Assembly: GCF_023282985.1 (NCBI RefSeq)
Contig: NZ_JAGQDC010000014.1
Coordinates: forward strand, 1 to 64,000
Reading direction: 5' to 3'
DNA: 64,000 nt
DNA from: Serratia silvae
Lineage (GTDB): Bacteria; Pseudomonadota; Gammaproteobacteria; Enterobacterales; Enterobacteriaceae
Below, in pieces: positions 34,584-44,626 of this stretch. The number at the start of each line of letters is the position of its first letter. The first letter of the stretch is position 1. The position numbers and the translations under genes were made by a program. The notes beneath the pieces are model-generated. The model worked only from the letters and a program-made list of their open reading frames with translations. It was not told the DNA's origin and did no database searches.

Positions 34584-36302
34584 TTAACTTTTTGCTTCTG
34601 CTACCACCTTCAACGGCTGGGCATCTGGCAGGATGTTCATATGCTCCAGCACCTGGGCCATAATTTTGCCAAATACCGGCCCTGCCACCGAGCCACCAAA
34701 GTGTTTGCCTGCCTTGGGGTTATTGACCATCACCACCAGCGCCACCTGCGGATCGCTGGCCGGTGCCACGCCTGCGGTGTAGTTGATATAGCCACCATCA
34801 TACTTGCCGTTTTGCCCCATCTTCTCAGCGGTCCCCGTCTTGATCGCCAAGCGATAACCCGGCACGGCGGCACTGAGGCCGCTCCCCCCAGGCAACGCAT
34901 CGCTCTCCATCATATGCACCACGGTTTTGACCACCTCGGGGGACATGATTTGCTGCCCTATCACCGGCGGTGTCACTTTAGTGATGGAAAGCGGACGATA
35001 AACGCCGAATGAACCGATAGTGGCATATTCACGCACCATCTGCAGCGGCGTGACACGTAAGCCGTAGCCAAAGGAGAAGGTAGCTCGTTCAATATCGGCC
35101 CAGCGGGCGCGGTGAGTGGGTAAATAGCCGCTGCTTTCGTTGCCAATCCCCAGATCGGTTGGCCGCCCAAGCCCAAAGCTACGATAAACGGTGGGCAACA
35201 CCGTGGCAGGCAACGCCAATGCAATATGCGAAACCGCAATATCGCTGGATTTTTGCAGCACGCCGGTAATGGTCAGTTTCGACCAATGGCCCACGTCTTT
35301 GATCAGATGGCCGTTCACCGTATAAGGCGTGGTGTCCAGTACGGTATCTGGCCGGATCAGTTTGTGATCCAACCCCACCATCACCACCACCGGTTTGACC
35401 GTCGAGCCAGGCTCAAAGCTATCGCTGCTACAGACGTTATGAATGTCTTTCACCGGCGTATTGGCGTAGTTATTGGGGTTGAAAGAGGGATAGCTGGCCA
35501 TACCGAGGATCTCACCGGTATTCACCTTCACCAGCACCGCACAGCCGGAGTCGGCCTGGTTGGCAATCACCCCATCGCGGATCTGGGAAAACAGCACGTA
35601 CTGAATAAATTTGTCGATACTTAACGTCACATTCGGTGGCGGCACCGGGTCAACGCTTTTGATCACGCCGACGACCGCACCGCTGCCGTCTTTCTGATAG
35701 ACACGCAGGCCGTTTTTACCCTGTAACAGCGGGTTGAAACCCAGTTCAATCCCTTCCAACCCCTGATTATCCTGCCCCACAATACCAATCAGCCCGGCGG
35801 CGTCTTGCCCCATGGGATAGAAACGGCTGAAGTCTTGCTCGGTGCTAACGCCGGTCAGGTGCAGTTTGCTGATATAGGCCGCGTTGTCATCCTCCACCTT
35901 GCGCGCCAGATAGACAAAGCGCTTACGGCCGTTGGCCTGGATCAGGTGCTGAATATCAGCGAGCGGCATTTTCAACACGTTAGCCAAACTCTGCCAGCGC
36001 TCGGTGCCGGTATCGGTTTGGGTATCGAGAATATGTTTGGGATCTAACACGATATCTTTGGAAGAAACGCTGACCGCCAGCGCCGTATCGTTACGATCGG
36101 TGATCATCGCACGGTTGGTGGGCACCACCTGGGTACGGATTGAACGCTGGTCAGCCTGATAGGCCAACTGTTGGTGTTCCAGCAACTGTAAATAGCCGAC
36201 CCGGAACATCAAGAGAAAGAAGCAGACCAGGATGCCTGCACAAATCCAGCCAAAACGCGCTGTCGAGTAATTTTTACCGTTTTTCTTGGTTGGAGGAGCC
36301 AC
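34584..36302 (-). CDS. Peptidoglycan D,D-transpeptidase, FtsI paralogue (PBP3-like)
   Basis: 572 residues. It has a short cytoplasmic tail, one membrane segment at about 17-37, a PBP dimerisation domain and a transpeptidase domain with the three penicillin-binding motifs: STVK (GSTVKPV), SSD (KSSDIAVS) and KTG (AIKTGTAEKM). The start is a GTG at 36302 after GCAGG. The housekeeping ftsI sits in the dcw cluster, which is not here, so this is a second copy. Salmonella has such a paralogue, PBP3SAL, used for division in acid conditions; the same role is possible. Confidence 0.88.
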   Translation of the reverse strand: MAPPTKKNGKNYSTARFGWICAGILVCFFLLMFRVGYLQLLEHQQLAYQADQRSIRTQVVPTNRAMITDRNDTALAVSVSSKDIVLDPKHILDTQTDTGTERWQSLANVLKMPLADIQHLIQANGRKRFVYLARKVEDDNAAYISKLHLTGVSTEQDFSRFYPMGQDAAGLIGIVGQDNQGLEGIELGFNPLLQGKNGLRVYQKDGSGAVVGVIKSVDPVPPPNVTLSIDKFIQYVLFSQIRDGVIANQADSGCAVLVKVNTGEILGMASYPSFNPNNYANTPVKDIHNVCSSDSFEPGSTVKPVVVMVGLDHKLIRPDTVLDTTPYTVNGHLIKDVGHWSKLTITGVLQKSSDIAVSHIALALPATVLPTVYRSFGLGRPTDLGIGNESSGYLPTHRARWADIERATFSFGYGLRVTPLQMVREYATIGSFGVYRPLSITKVTPPVIGQQIMSPEVVKTVVHMMESDALPGGSGLSAAVPGYRLAIKTGTAEKMGQNGKYDGGYINYTAGVAPASDPQVALVVMVNNPKAGKHFGGSVAGPVFGKIMAQVLEHMNILPDAQPLKVVAEAKS

Positions 36303-36429
36303 TGTTAAGCCTGCGATTTAACTTATTATTTATCAGTTAAGTCTAACCTGAGACAGATTGCCAGAAGGTTGCAGTTTGTAAGAAAGTAAAAACAAACGCG
36401 TTGAATAATGATTTGGCATAAATAGTAGG

Positions 36430-36873
36430 TTAAGCCTTAGCTCGCATCCAGGGTGTTAAGGTCACACCGACCAGCAAGCCTTCCGGACTTAGCAGACGGG
36501 TGACGCTCTGGCCCCACGGCTCCAAACGGTTGGCTACCAGCAGTTGATAGCCCTGATCCAGCAGCGTTTGGGTGGCTTTCTCCATATCCGCAACGTCAAA
36601 CTCCATCCACGCCTGCGGTACTGGCAGGTCTTGTGGCCATTGATCCTGGCCAAAGCAAGATTGTGCCGCCTGTGCCAAAGGCCACAACGCAAAGTGTTTC
36701 ACGCCGGCCAAGGCATCGTGTTCGGTCAGCAGATAATCCTCATTCCCTTCCATTGGCTTCAGGGGCAAACCCAGCGCTTGCTGATAGAACGCGACACTTT
36801 GGCTGCTGTTCTGGGTGATCGGGCCAAAACCCGCGACAAAAAGTACCTCAACACCACAAAAGGGTTGTTCCAT
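36430..36873 (-). CDS. VOC/glyoxalase superfamily protein
   Basis: 147 residues with one vicinal-oxygen-chelate module pair: ITQNSSQSVAFYQQALGLPL at the start and a later strand VAFDVADMEKATQTLLD-type pattern with GYQLLVANRLEPWGQS. Metal ligands are not all identifiable, so it may be a bleomycin-resistance-like binding protein rather than an enzyme. The ATG at 36873 follows AAGGAG. It is 23 bp downstream of the AraC regulator gene on the same strand and may be co-transcribed. Confidence 0.78.
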   Translation of the reverse strand: MEQPFCGVEVLFVAGFGPITQNSSQSVAFYQQALGLPLKPMEGNEDYLLTEHDALAGVKHFALWPLAQAAQSCFGQDQWPQDLPVPQAWMEFDVADMEKATQTLLDQGYQLLVANRLEPWGQSVTRLLSPEGLLVGVTLTPWMRAKA

Positions 36874-36896
36874 ATCCTGTCTCCTTACTGTCAATA

Positions 36897-37766
36897 TTAG
36901 CGGTTTTGTTGCCGCAGCCGTATCGGCGTATAGCCATAGTTCGCTTTGAAACGGTGGCTGAAATGGCTGGCCGAGCTAAAACCGCAGTCCAGCGCAATCT
37001 GGGTTAGCGGCATTAGCGTGTTGCGCAGTAGTTTCTCCGCCTGTTGCAAACGCACCTGCATCACATATTGATGCGGTGCCTGCCCGGTGCTGTGTTTAAA
37101 CATGCGGGCAAAATGAAACTCGCTCAATTCTGCTTGAGCGGCCAAGTCTGCCAGCACCAACGACTGATCGAGATGGTGATTGATAAACGCCTGCACCCGC
37201 TTGAGTACGGCCGGAGCCAGCCCCCCACGCACGCTGGGCAGCCGCCATTGCAACTGCGTGTAGCGCTGGAGCATATGGGACATCAACAGCGTGGAGGCGC
37301 TGCTCAGTGCCAGCTGGTTGGCGCGGTCTTGCCAGTCGTGATTAAGTAAAAACTGGCGATACAGCAGCGTGATCTGCGGATCTTCCGCAAACGACAGCGG
37401 CTCTACGTTAATGGCCGCGGGGCTGCGATCCCAGGTCTGCTCCACCAAATGGCGCAAATGCTGGTCGGTACAATACAGATGAACAAAGGAGAGATTGCTA
37501 CGTACATCCCAGGTGGATTCGTAATGACGCGGCATGATGCAAAAACGATCCGGGCCGCCGCCGTTCTGCCAGCCCCCTGGCACCTTCTGATAGCACTCGT
37601 AACCATCCGCCACGTACAGGCTGAGGGTGTGGTGATCGGCACTTTCCTGGGTGATACGGTCGTTACAGTTGGACCAGGCCGCCAGTTGCACGCCAGATCC
37701 CAGCTGCACGCTGTTATGCAACCGGGCTTTATGTTGGTGCAGTGTTTCAAATGCCAGGTATGCCAT
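36897..37766 (-). CDS. AraC-family transcriptional regulator
   Basis: 290 residues. The N-terminal domain is an AraC-type ligand-binding cupin (residues 1-170). The C-terminal pair of helix-turn-helix motifs is clear (LADLAAQAELSEFHFARMFK and ITQIALDCGFSSASHFSHRF-like, ending YGYTPIRLRQQNR). The ATG at 37766 has AGG six bases before it; a TTG at 37790 is an alternative. It is divergent from an EamA exporter gene, which is its probable target. Confidence 0.88.
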   Translation of the reverse strand: MAYLAFETLHQHKARLHNSVQLGSGVQLAAWSNCNDRITQESADHHTLSLYVADGYECYQKVPGGWQNGGGPDRFCIMPRHYESTWDVRSNLSFVHLYCTDQHLRHLVEQTWDRSPAAINVEPLSFAEDPQITLLYRQFLLNHDWQDRANQLALSSASTLLMSHMLQRYTQLQWRLPSVRGGLAPAVLKRVQAFINHHLDQSLVLADLAAQAELSEFHFARMFKHSTGQAPHQYVMQVRLQQAEKLLRNTLMPLTQIALDCGFSSASHFSHRFKANYGYTPIRLRQQNR

Positions 37767-37944
37767 AGCCGCCCTATTCCTGTTATCCAAGCTGATTCAG
37801 TTTAAATAGTGGCGGCACAGGATGCTAGCTATCGCCAGGCGCTTTTAACAAAATAAGCGCAAGAATATGCAATTGGCCGCAAAAGGCTGAAAGCCTTATG
37901 GCGCTAAAAGATGAATACTCCCTGCATCATTAACAGGAGAACTC

Positions 37945-38847
37945 ATGAATACGCTGTTGTATCTTGCCGTAGTGCTGATTTGGGGCACCACCTGGATTGC
38001 GATTACTCTGCAACAAGGCACGGTGGCGATCCCCGTGTCGATCGGTTACCGCTTTCTGCTGTCTGCCGCCATGATGTGGCTGGCTATGTTGGCATTACGC
38101 CGCCTGCGGGCCATCAGCCTGCGGGACCACCTGTTCTGCATGTTGCAGGGCTGCTGTGTGTTTGGCTTTAACTTTTACTGTTTCTACCTGGCGGCGGCCT
38201 ATATCAGCAGCGGGCTGGAATCGGTGATTTTTTCAATGGCCGTGTTGTTCAACGCAGTTAATAGCATGATTTTCTTCCGCCAACGCCCCAGCCCTAACCT
38301 GCTGCCCGCGGCACTGTTGGGGATGACCGGCATCGTTGCGCTGTTTTGGCAGGATCTGATGGCGACCCAAATGGCGCCAGAACTGCTCAAAGGGATCGGG
38401 TTGAGCGCTCTGGGCACCTACGGCTTTTCGTTGGGGAACATGCTCAGCACGCGCCATCAACGCCGTGGATTGGATATGCTTTCCACCAATACCTACGCCA
38501 TGAGCTACGGCGCACTGCTGATGTTTGCCATCGCACTGGCACAGGGAGCTTCGCTTCAGCTCGAATTCACCACTCGCTATCTGGGTTCACTGTTCTATCT
38601 GGCGATCTTTGGCTCGGTGATCGCCTTTGCCGCCTATTTCACCCTGCTTGGCCGTATCGGCTCAGGGGCCGCCGCCTACAGCACCTTGCTGTTTCCGCTG
38701 GTCGCGCTGACGATCTCCACGCTGTATGAGGATTATCAGTGGCATCTGAACGCGGTGATCGGCCTGTGCCTGATCCTGTTGGGCAACCTGGTGATGTTTT
38801 CCAAACCGGGGATGTTTACTTCGCCTTGGCGGCGGCGCGTAGTTTGA
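37945..38847 (+). CDS. EamA/DMT-family transporter
   Basis: 300 residues with ten hydrophobic segments in two repeats. It begins with LAVVLIWGTTWIAIT, the typical EamA start, and ends in a short basic tail. Members export amino acids, metabolites or drugs by proton exchange. The substrate is not predictable. AGGAG lies upstream of the ATG. It is divergent from the AraC regulator with a 178-bp shared promoter region. Confidence 0.88.
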   Translation: MNTLLYLAVVLIWGTTWIAITLQQGTVAIPVSIGYRFLLSAAMMWLAMLALRRLRAISLRDHLFCMLQGCCVFGFNFYCFYLAAAYISSGLESVIFSMAVLFNAVNSMIFFRQRPSPNLLPAALLGMTGIVALFWQDLMATQMAPELLKGIGLSALGTYGFSLGNMLSTRHQRRGLDMLSTNTYAMSYGALLMFAIALAQGASLQLEFTTRYLGSLFYLAIFGSVIAFAAYFTLLGRIGSGAAAYSTLLFPLVALTISTLYEDYQWHLNAVIGLCLILLGNLVMFSKPGMFTSPWRRRVV

Positions 38848-38956
38848 ATAATGTAGGATTTGCCCTTAAGTGCCGGTCAGAACGCCACCCGGATAAAGCT
38901 GCGTGCTTTTGCTGTTGCCACCGGCCATGGTCCCGATTAGTGAATTTTTTGGGTCC

Positions 38957-39611
38957 ATCGCGCGGCACGCGGTGAACAAGGGCATTTGGCGATTGGTTTT
39001 ACCAGTTCGGCGGCGTTGCATCCGTTTGTGCCCAATCTGTTACGCCGCTATCGCGATATTCTGCCCGGTATTACCACGTTGCTGGACGAGGCTGGCAGCG
39101 GAGAACTGATGGAAGCCCTGGTGGAAGAACGTCTGGACGTGGCTTTTGTACGCTCGCCGGTCAGCGGTATCCCAGGACTGACCATCGAGCCTGTGTTGCT
39201 AGAACCCATGCTGATCGCCCTACCGGTCGGCCATCGTCTGGCGCAGGACAGTAGCGAGAAACTGCCCTTAAGCGAATTGATCCACGAACCACTGATCCTT
39301 TATCGTCGCCCAGCGGGCCAAGGATTATATGATGCCATTCTGGCCGCTTGCCACCGTGCCGGTTTTAGCCCACGCATTGTGCAGGAGGCTCCGCGCCTGC
39401 CCGCAACGCTTAGCCTGGTCGGTGCCGATCTGGGGCTGTCGATCGTTCCGGCTTCCATGCGGCGCCTCGTGGCGATGGGATCGTGTTTCGCAGCATCACC
39501 GAAGAGGCGCAACTCAGCGCCCCACTGTACCTGGCACTGCGTGAAAACCGGCAATCGCCGCTGATTAGCCGATTCCGCCAGTTGGTAACAGAAACGGCGA
39601 ACGCGCTGTAG
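38957..39611 (+). pseudogene. LysR-family regulator remnant, headless and frameshifted
   Basis: The reading RAARGEQGHLAIGFTSSAA is the usual start of a LysR effector domain; it continues through LLRRYRDILPG and LVEERLDVAFVRSP to VPASMRRL. The whole DNA-binding domain is missing upstream. Near 39466-39477 a one-base slip shifts the frame; the true end continues as GIVFRSITEEAQ and stops at 39611. Two independent lesions make loss of function near certain. Confidence 0.8.
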
Positions 39612-39903
39612 ACCGAGCTTAATTGATCTTGCCTGCTTGCGCAGTAACAAAATGATTAGTAGCTGATTAGGCTACGGCGCAAGTAATAGCGCGGACGCGA
39701 GCGCCAGGCAACCGGTAACGGTAAGCTTTGTGACTAGCAACACGAACAGTTACCAGGGCCCCCGCAAGGCGTATGGGTAAAATTTATCAAACTCCCCCGC
39801 GACATACTTTAGCCATGCCCTTCAATAGGTTAAACTTCCCTGCCTCGGCGAGTTATCACTGCCGACCGTTATGCTTGAATAACAATGAACCAAGGATGTC
39901 CAC

Positions 39904-40743
39904 ATGCAACAAGGCTCTAAACTGCGGCCGCCGCCAATTGATGTGATCACCATTCAGTCGCAGGTGGTCTACGGTAGCGTGGGGAATGGCATTGCCTACC
40001 GCACGTTGTTGAAGAAGAACCTGGAGGTGTTGCAGGTACCGAGCGTGTTGTTTGGTTGCCCGCCCTATTACGGCGCGCCGCACGGGGGAGCCATCTCCAG
40101 CGAATGGTTCAGCGGTTTTCTGGAAGATCTGATTGCCCGTGAAGTTGTCTGTCGCGCACGTGCCATCATTATCGGTTACCTGGGTGACGTGGCGCAGTGC
40201 CATATTCTGGCCGACTGGCTACCGCGCGTAATTGCCCTCAATCCGGGCATCAAGATCTATATCGATCCGGTGATGGGAGACTACGGCGAAGGGGTTTACG
40301 TTGATAAACGTCTGGTTGAGCGTTATCGCTCGCCGTACCTCAATTTGGCCCATGGCCTGACGCCGAATGGTTTCGAACTTGAACAACTGTGCGGCATGGC
40401 GCTGAGCACGCGTGAGCAAACCGAACAGGCTGCACGGGCGCTACTCAAAGGCAATACGCAGTGGATACTGGTCACCAGCGCACCTGGCGTGGCAAACGGC
40501 GATAAAGAAGTTGGCCTGTTGCTGGTCACCGCCGAAGAGGCGCAAAGCTTCACCCATGCCAAAATCGATTCGCCGGTGAAAGGCACTGGTGATATGTTCA
40601 CCGCACTGTTAATTGCCCATTTGCTACAGGGGGAATCGTTCAGCAAGGCAGTGCCGACGGCGATCCATGAAGTGTGCGCGGTATTGGAAGATGCAGCGCG
40701 TCACGGCTGGCAGGAGATCGGCCACCTGCGGGCGCTGAAGTAG
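39904..40743 (+). CDS. pdxK: Pyridoxine/pyridoxal/pyridoxamine kinase
   Basis: 279 residues of the ribokinase-fold vitamin B6 kinase family. The substrate-side motif ITIQSQVVYGSVGN matches PdxK closely, and the phosphate/anion-hole motif SPVKGTGDMF is intact. YIDPVMGD is the conserved middle motif. It makes pyridoxal 5'-phosphate from salvaged vitamers with ATP. PdxY is the main alternative; the N-terminal extension before the first strand favours PdxK. A hairpin follows the stop. Confidence 0.82.
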   Translation: MQQGSKLRPPPIDVITIQSQVVYGSVGNGIAYRTLLKKNLEVLQVPSVLFGCPPYYGAPHGGAISSEWFSGFLEDLIAREVVCRARAIIIGYLGDVAQCHILADWLPRVIALNPGIKIYIDPVMGDYGEGVYVDKRLVERYRSPYLNLAHGLTPNGFELEQLCGMALSTREQTEQAARALLKGNTQWILVTSAPGVANGDKEVGLLLVTAEEAQSFTHAKIDSPVKGTGDMFTALLIAHLLQGESFSKAVPTAIHEVCAVLEDAARHGWQEIGHLRALK

Positions 40744-40750
40744 CTATGTG

Positions 40751-40788
40751 GCCCTTCACCCTTTGGGTGAGGGGCTCAGCGTTTTTTC
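40751..40788. terminator. Terminator hairpin between pdxK and ycgR
   Basis: GCCCTTCACCC pairs with GGGTGAGGGGC (one G-T pair) around a TTT loop, followed after five bases by a T-run on the plus strand (GTTTTTTC). It terminates pdxK and overlaps the end of the converging ycgR gene. Confidence 0.75.
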
Positions 40789-41534
40789 TTCTTGTTGAAA
40801 TCCAACTCAAAAGCAAACACCGCGCTTTGAATTTTGCGTTCGGTCAGCATCCCCATCTTGAGAAAACGACAGGATAGTCGCGAAAAATGATGCATTTCGT
40901 CTTCATCAATAACATGATCTTCATTCACGGCGATCAGTTCCATATTGACCTTAAACTTACCGTAATCCCCCAAATCCAGATGCGCCTTATTGAACACCAG
41001 CCCCGGCTGCATATAGTCAGGCACCGGGCCGTCGATACGCAGGCCAACGCCGCCCGGCGAAAGATCGTGAATACGCAGTTGATACGGGGTGCCATCGCTG
41101 TGTTCCCCGTTACAGAAAAATTCACGCCAATAAGGCGTGGTGATGCGTAACTGGCGGCGGCGTTGAATATAAACCAGCTGCTTCGGCAGACGCGCCTCAT
41201 AAACCGGCGTATCGTTATGCTCGATCAGTTGCGCCTGTTCGACGGAAAATTCGATTTTTGCATCGTGGCTTTCAATCACAATGTTGAATTTCCCTACAGG
41301 GATCTGCTCTGGGGCATCGCAATCAAAGACGATGTTATCAGCGCCCACGCTTAATAGCTGGCCATTAAATTCATGCTGCTGATTAGCGATACGCAGCGGC
41401 GTTCTTTGCTTATAGATGTCGCGCAAAATTGCCAGCACCTCAAAACGCTCCTGCTTGATAAACCGACCGTTATCAATATGTTCCACCCGCCACTCCCAGC
41501 ATTGTCCATCGACGCTAACGCTTTCCTTATCCAA
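40776..41534 (-). CDS. ycgR: PilZ-domain flagellar brake protein YcgR
   Basis: 252 residues. The N-terminal YcgR domain (about 25-120) is followed by a PilZ domain with the cyclic di-GMP-binding motifs QRRRQLRI and HDLSPGGVGL. When bound to c-di-GMP, YcgR slows the flagellar motor. The C-terminus is basic (FNKKKKR). The start is uncertain: a TTG at 41534 is the first codon in the frame and a GTG at 41486 is the next candidate. It connects functionally with the GGDEF protein at 5 kb. Confidence 0.83.
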   Translation of the reverse strand: MDKESVSVDGQCWEWRVEHIDNGRFIKQERFEVLAILRDIYKQRTPLRIANQQHEFNGQLLSVGADNIVFDCDAPEQIPVGKFNIVIESHDAKIEFSVEQAQLIEHNDTPVYEARLPKQLVYIQRRRQLRITTPYWREFFCNGEHSDGTPYQLRIHDLSPGGVGLRIDGPVPDYMQPGLVFNKAHLDLGDYGKFKVNMELIAVNEDHVIDEDEMHHFSRLSCRFLKMGMLTERKIQSAVFAFELDFNKKKKR

Positions 41535-41558
41535 TCATCACCGCCATCAATACTAAAG

Positions 41559-42341
41559 TCAAATTTCCCAGCGTTGCCATAATAATGGCAATAACCGGGC
41601 AAAACGAGCAGCCCATGCTGCCTGGCCTGCACTATCCCCGATTAAATCCTGGCGGATCTCGATGCCAACATAGGGTAATTCATGGCGTTCCGCATGCACC
41701 GGCAGCGTGTAGTCGGTCGCATCGGTCATCGCATAGGGTTCGTTGATGCCGACCTGTAGATCCCCTTCTGCACGCAACAGATCTGCCAACAGCAAGGCAA
41801 ATTGTGGATGGCGATTAAACAGCAGCCCAACCTGCCACGGCCGCGCATCGCCTTTAAACACCGGAGTAAAGCTGTGCAGGGCGATCACCGCGCAGGGTTG
41901 GTTATTGACGCGGCGAGCAGCCAGCGTGTGATTAATGGCTTGGTGATAAGGCTGAAAAATTTCCTGCTCACGGGCCACCGCTTCCGCCGCGCTAATCCCC
42001 TGATTACCGGGTATCGGCGTGAACTCAGATACCAGTGGGATCGAACTGGCAATACCCGGCGTTCGGTTACAATCGATCACCAAACGCGAGTAGTGCTGAT
42101 GAATTAATGTCGCATTCAGCCGTTGAGCCAACAGGCGTGAAACCGCCAGCGCACCGATATCCCAGCCGATATGCCTATCGATATCGCCGCTGGCCAGACC
42201 AAGATCGCCCAGTCGTTTTGGAATGGCCTGCCCCGCATGATCGCACAGCAGCAAGAAAGGAGAAGTCGCCTGTGGCAGCTCAACGCTGACGGCCGCAGGC
42301 TCATCCGCAAACAACAAAGTTGGGGTATAGGGGGGATACAT
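41559..42341 (-). CDS. N-formylglutamate amidohydrolase family protein
   Basis: 260 residues. It has FLLLCDHAGQAIPKRLGDLG near the start, HIGWDIGALAVS, YSRLVIDCNR and VIALHSFTPVF, the conserved blocks of the N-formylglutamate amidohydrolase (HutG-like) family, with metal-coordinating His/Asp/Glu expected in these blocks. The hut genes are not neighbours, so the substrate may be another N-formyl or N-acyl amino acid. It lies 24 bp upstream of ycgR on the same strand, possibly co-transcribed. Confidence 0.8.
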   Translation of the reverse strand: MYPPYTPTLLFADEPAAVSVELPQATSPFLLLCDHAGQAIPKRLGDLGLASGDIDRHIGWDIGALAVSRLLAQRLNATLIHQHYSRLVIDCNRTPGIASSIPLVSEFTPIPGNQGISAAEAVAREQEIFQPYHQAINHTLAARRVNNQPCAVIALHSFTPVFKGDARPWQVGLLFNRHPQFALLLADLLRAEGDLQVGINEPYAMTDATDYTLPVHAERHELPYVGIEIRQDLIGDSAGQAAWAARFARLLPLLWQRWEI

Positions 42342-42516
42342 AGGGCACTCCGGCGCGAGAAAGCGCTAATTCTAGGCGATCCTCTCACCAGCTACCAATA
42401 TCCTAATGGGAGAATTTGGCGCGGCCGCACTTTCGGTCAAAACGGAGCCGGTGTGTCATGACCCATTGATTGTCTGAATGGGCGCAACATGTGCCACCCT
42501 TACGTTGTTAATCGAT

Positions 42517-44217
42517 CTAAAGATGAGCGGCAATATAGCGCTGATAGCGGGCAGGCTTCAGCCGCGTCAGATCGACCAACACTAAACCATCGATACAGTG
42601 GTTGAACGCCGGATCGGTACCGAAGTCGATAAACTGCACGCCGCCAGGTTCACACAGCTCGGTGTATTGCTTGTACAACGTCGGGATCGAACAACCGAGG
42701 TTGCTCAACAGACTTTTCAGGCGCAGCAAATCTTGCTGATAATCATCACCGGCAAACTGAGCCAATATCTGCGGCAAAGAGGCCGGATAAGGCTGCCGTG
42801 ACTGGGCTATAGCATGGTCTGGAGAGAAATAGAGGCGATAGAAGGCAATCAACAAATCGCGAGCGGCAACCGGCATACCTCCTGAAATGGATACCGGGCC
42901 GAACAGGTAGCGATACTGCGGATATTTGGCCAGATAGGCACCAATGCCGAGCCACAGATAATCCAGACCGCGCTTCCCCCAATAGGCCGGTTGAATAAAG
43001 CTGCGCCCCAACTCAATCCCTTGTTCAAGGATCGGTGCCATATCACGATCGTAATGGAACAGGCTGTTGCTATAGATGCCTTCCAGCCCTTTGCTGGCCA
43101 ATTGCGGCGCAGTGGGGATAAAGCGATAGGCACCGACAATCTCCAGTTCCTCCTCATCCCACAGCACCAGGTGATAATAGTCGTCGTCATAGCTGTCTAA
43201 ATCACGCCGCCGCCCCGAGCCTTCGCCCACGGCACGGAAAGCGATCTCACGCAGGCGGCCAAGCTCCCGCAGGATCGGTGCTCTGGCCTCCCCCTGGCGG
43301 CGATAAAGGAAAATGGTTTTGCCATCCGGCGTAACACCCAGTCTCTCACAGGCGGCCAACGCTTTTTTCAGCTCGAGACGATCTTCCGCCAAGGCGATGG
43401 CCGATTCACTGGTAAACAGCCCAGGCTTCCCCTGACCAAGCCGATAGACATGACGGCGGAAACGCTCGGCAAGATCGCGTGCTTGAGTATGGCCATCGTG
43501 CCAATGGGCAAATGGAATGCGCCCGCCGACGCGGATTTTGATCCGTCCTCCCTGCTGTTTGAACATCTCACGCACCAACAACAAGGTGGATAACGGGCGA
43601 TAAATCAGCGAGGTTAAATAGAACAGGCCGCTGTTACGGGCGCTGATATGGATGGGTACGATCGGCGCCCGCGCCTTGGCGGCCAGCCGCAAAAATCCGG
43701 TATGCCAGTGGCCATCGCGTATCCCTTTCGGACTCATGCGGGATACTTCCCCCGCCGGGAACAGGATCAGCACACCCTGATTATCCAGCTGGGCCTGCAT
43801 GGCCTCTATCTGTTGGCGGTTAGTACGGTTGCCCAGGTTATCAACCGGTACAAACAGATTGCGTAAGGGTTCGATACAGCTCAGTAGCTGGTTTGCCACC
43901 ACCTTGACGTCTGGCCGTACCGCCGCCACCGTCCGCAGCAGCACCAAGCCATCCAGCGAACCAATGGGATGGTTGGCGACCAACACCACCGGGCCCTGGC
44001 TGGGGATGTTTTCCAAATCGCCATCGACCAGTTCACAGCTCAAAGCAAAGTAGTCCACCACCTGCTCGATCAGATCCAACCCTTTCAGGTGCGGATATTC
44101 GGCAGCAAACTGTTTGAATTCTTTTTCACGCAGTAAGGTTCTTAGCAGGCTACGCTGCCAGGCTGGGGGCGAACGCTGTGGGAAGACATCTTGCAGCAGG
44201 CTATCCAAAGTAAACAT
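42517..44217 (-). CDS. olsF: Bifunctional ornithine-lipid synthase OlsF-like
   Basis: 566 residues with two acyltransferase halves. The N-terminal half is a PlsC-type O-acyltransferase with VANHPIGSLDG (residues 80-90) and LILFPAGEVSR. The C-terminal half (about 290-566) is an OlsB/GNAT-like N-acyltransferase with LGRLREIAFRAVGEGSGR and DDYYHLVLWDEEE. This order matches OlsF, described in Serratia proteamaculans, which makes phosphorus-free ornithine lipids from ornithine and acyl-ACP. The ATG at 44217 follows AGGAGATG; an upstream extension in frame is unlikely. Confidence 0.85.
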   Translation of the reverse strand: MFTLDSLLQDVFPQRSPPAWQRSLLRTLLREKEFKQFAAEYPHLKGLDLIEQVVDYFALSCELVDGDLENIPSQGPVVLVANHPIGSLDGLVLLRTVAAVRPDVKVVANQLLSCIEPLRNLFVPVDNLGNRTNRQQIEAMQAQLDNQGVLILFPAGEVSRMSPKGIRDGHWHTGFLRLAAKARAPIVPIHISARNSGLFYLTSLIYRPLSTLLLVREMFKQQGGRIKIRVGGRIPFAHWHDGHTQARDLAERFRRHVYRLGQGKPGLFTSESAIALAEDRLELKKALAACERLGVTPDGKTIFLYRRQGEARAPILRELGRLREIAFRAVGEGSGRRRDLDSYDDDYYHLVLWDEEELEIVGAYRFIPTAPQLASKGLEGIYSNSLFHYDRDMAPILEQGIELGRSFIQPAYWGKRGLDYLWLGIGAYLAKYPQYRYLFGPVSISGGMPVAARDLLIAFYRLYFSPDHAIAQSRQPYPASLPQILAQFAGDDYQQDLLRLKSLLSNLGCSIPTLYKQYTELCEPGGVQFIDFGTDPAFNHCIDGLVLVDLTRLKPARYQRYIAAHL

Positions 44218-44353
44218 CGGGTCATCTCCTGGCCTAGTCGCTGCAAACTTATGCCAGCGCCATGACCTGAACATGACCGTTTGATGAAGGAAAGGTGAAA
44301 TCAGGCACGAAGGGGGAACATCGCCCTACGCAATGAGCCGGTGACGTTTGTCG

Positions 44354-44626
44354 TTACAGCGCTGCTTCAATACAGGCATTAACCTGTTCCCTCAGTCGCA
44401 GTAAGGCAGAAGCCTGGTGAGGGTAACATTTGAAGGTGATGCGCATCCCTAATTCCTTATCGATCAACGGCTCCACCGTGGCGCGATCGGTCAGGCTCTC
44501 CAATAACTGCAACGCCCGCAGATCCTGCAGCCCCTGATATGGCGACAGCAGCGGCGTACGCGGTGCGGCACTGTTGCGCCAAAGCTGGCAATAAAAAATT
44601 AAGGAAAGCTCACCCGCATTAATCAT
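44354..44626 (-). CDS. Hypothetical small protein
   Basis: 90 residues, no family recognised. The composition is mixed helix/strand with no signal peptide or membrane segment (LRALQLLESLTDRATVEPLI). Normal codon use and a plausible AAGG-less start leave it uncertain. It sits between olsF and the aga region on the minus strand. Confidence 0.45.
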   Translation of the reverse strand: MINAGELSLIFYCQLWRNSAAPRTPLLSPYQGLQDLRALQLLESLTDRATVEPLIDKELGMRITFKCYPHQASALLRLREQVNACIEAAL

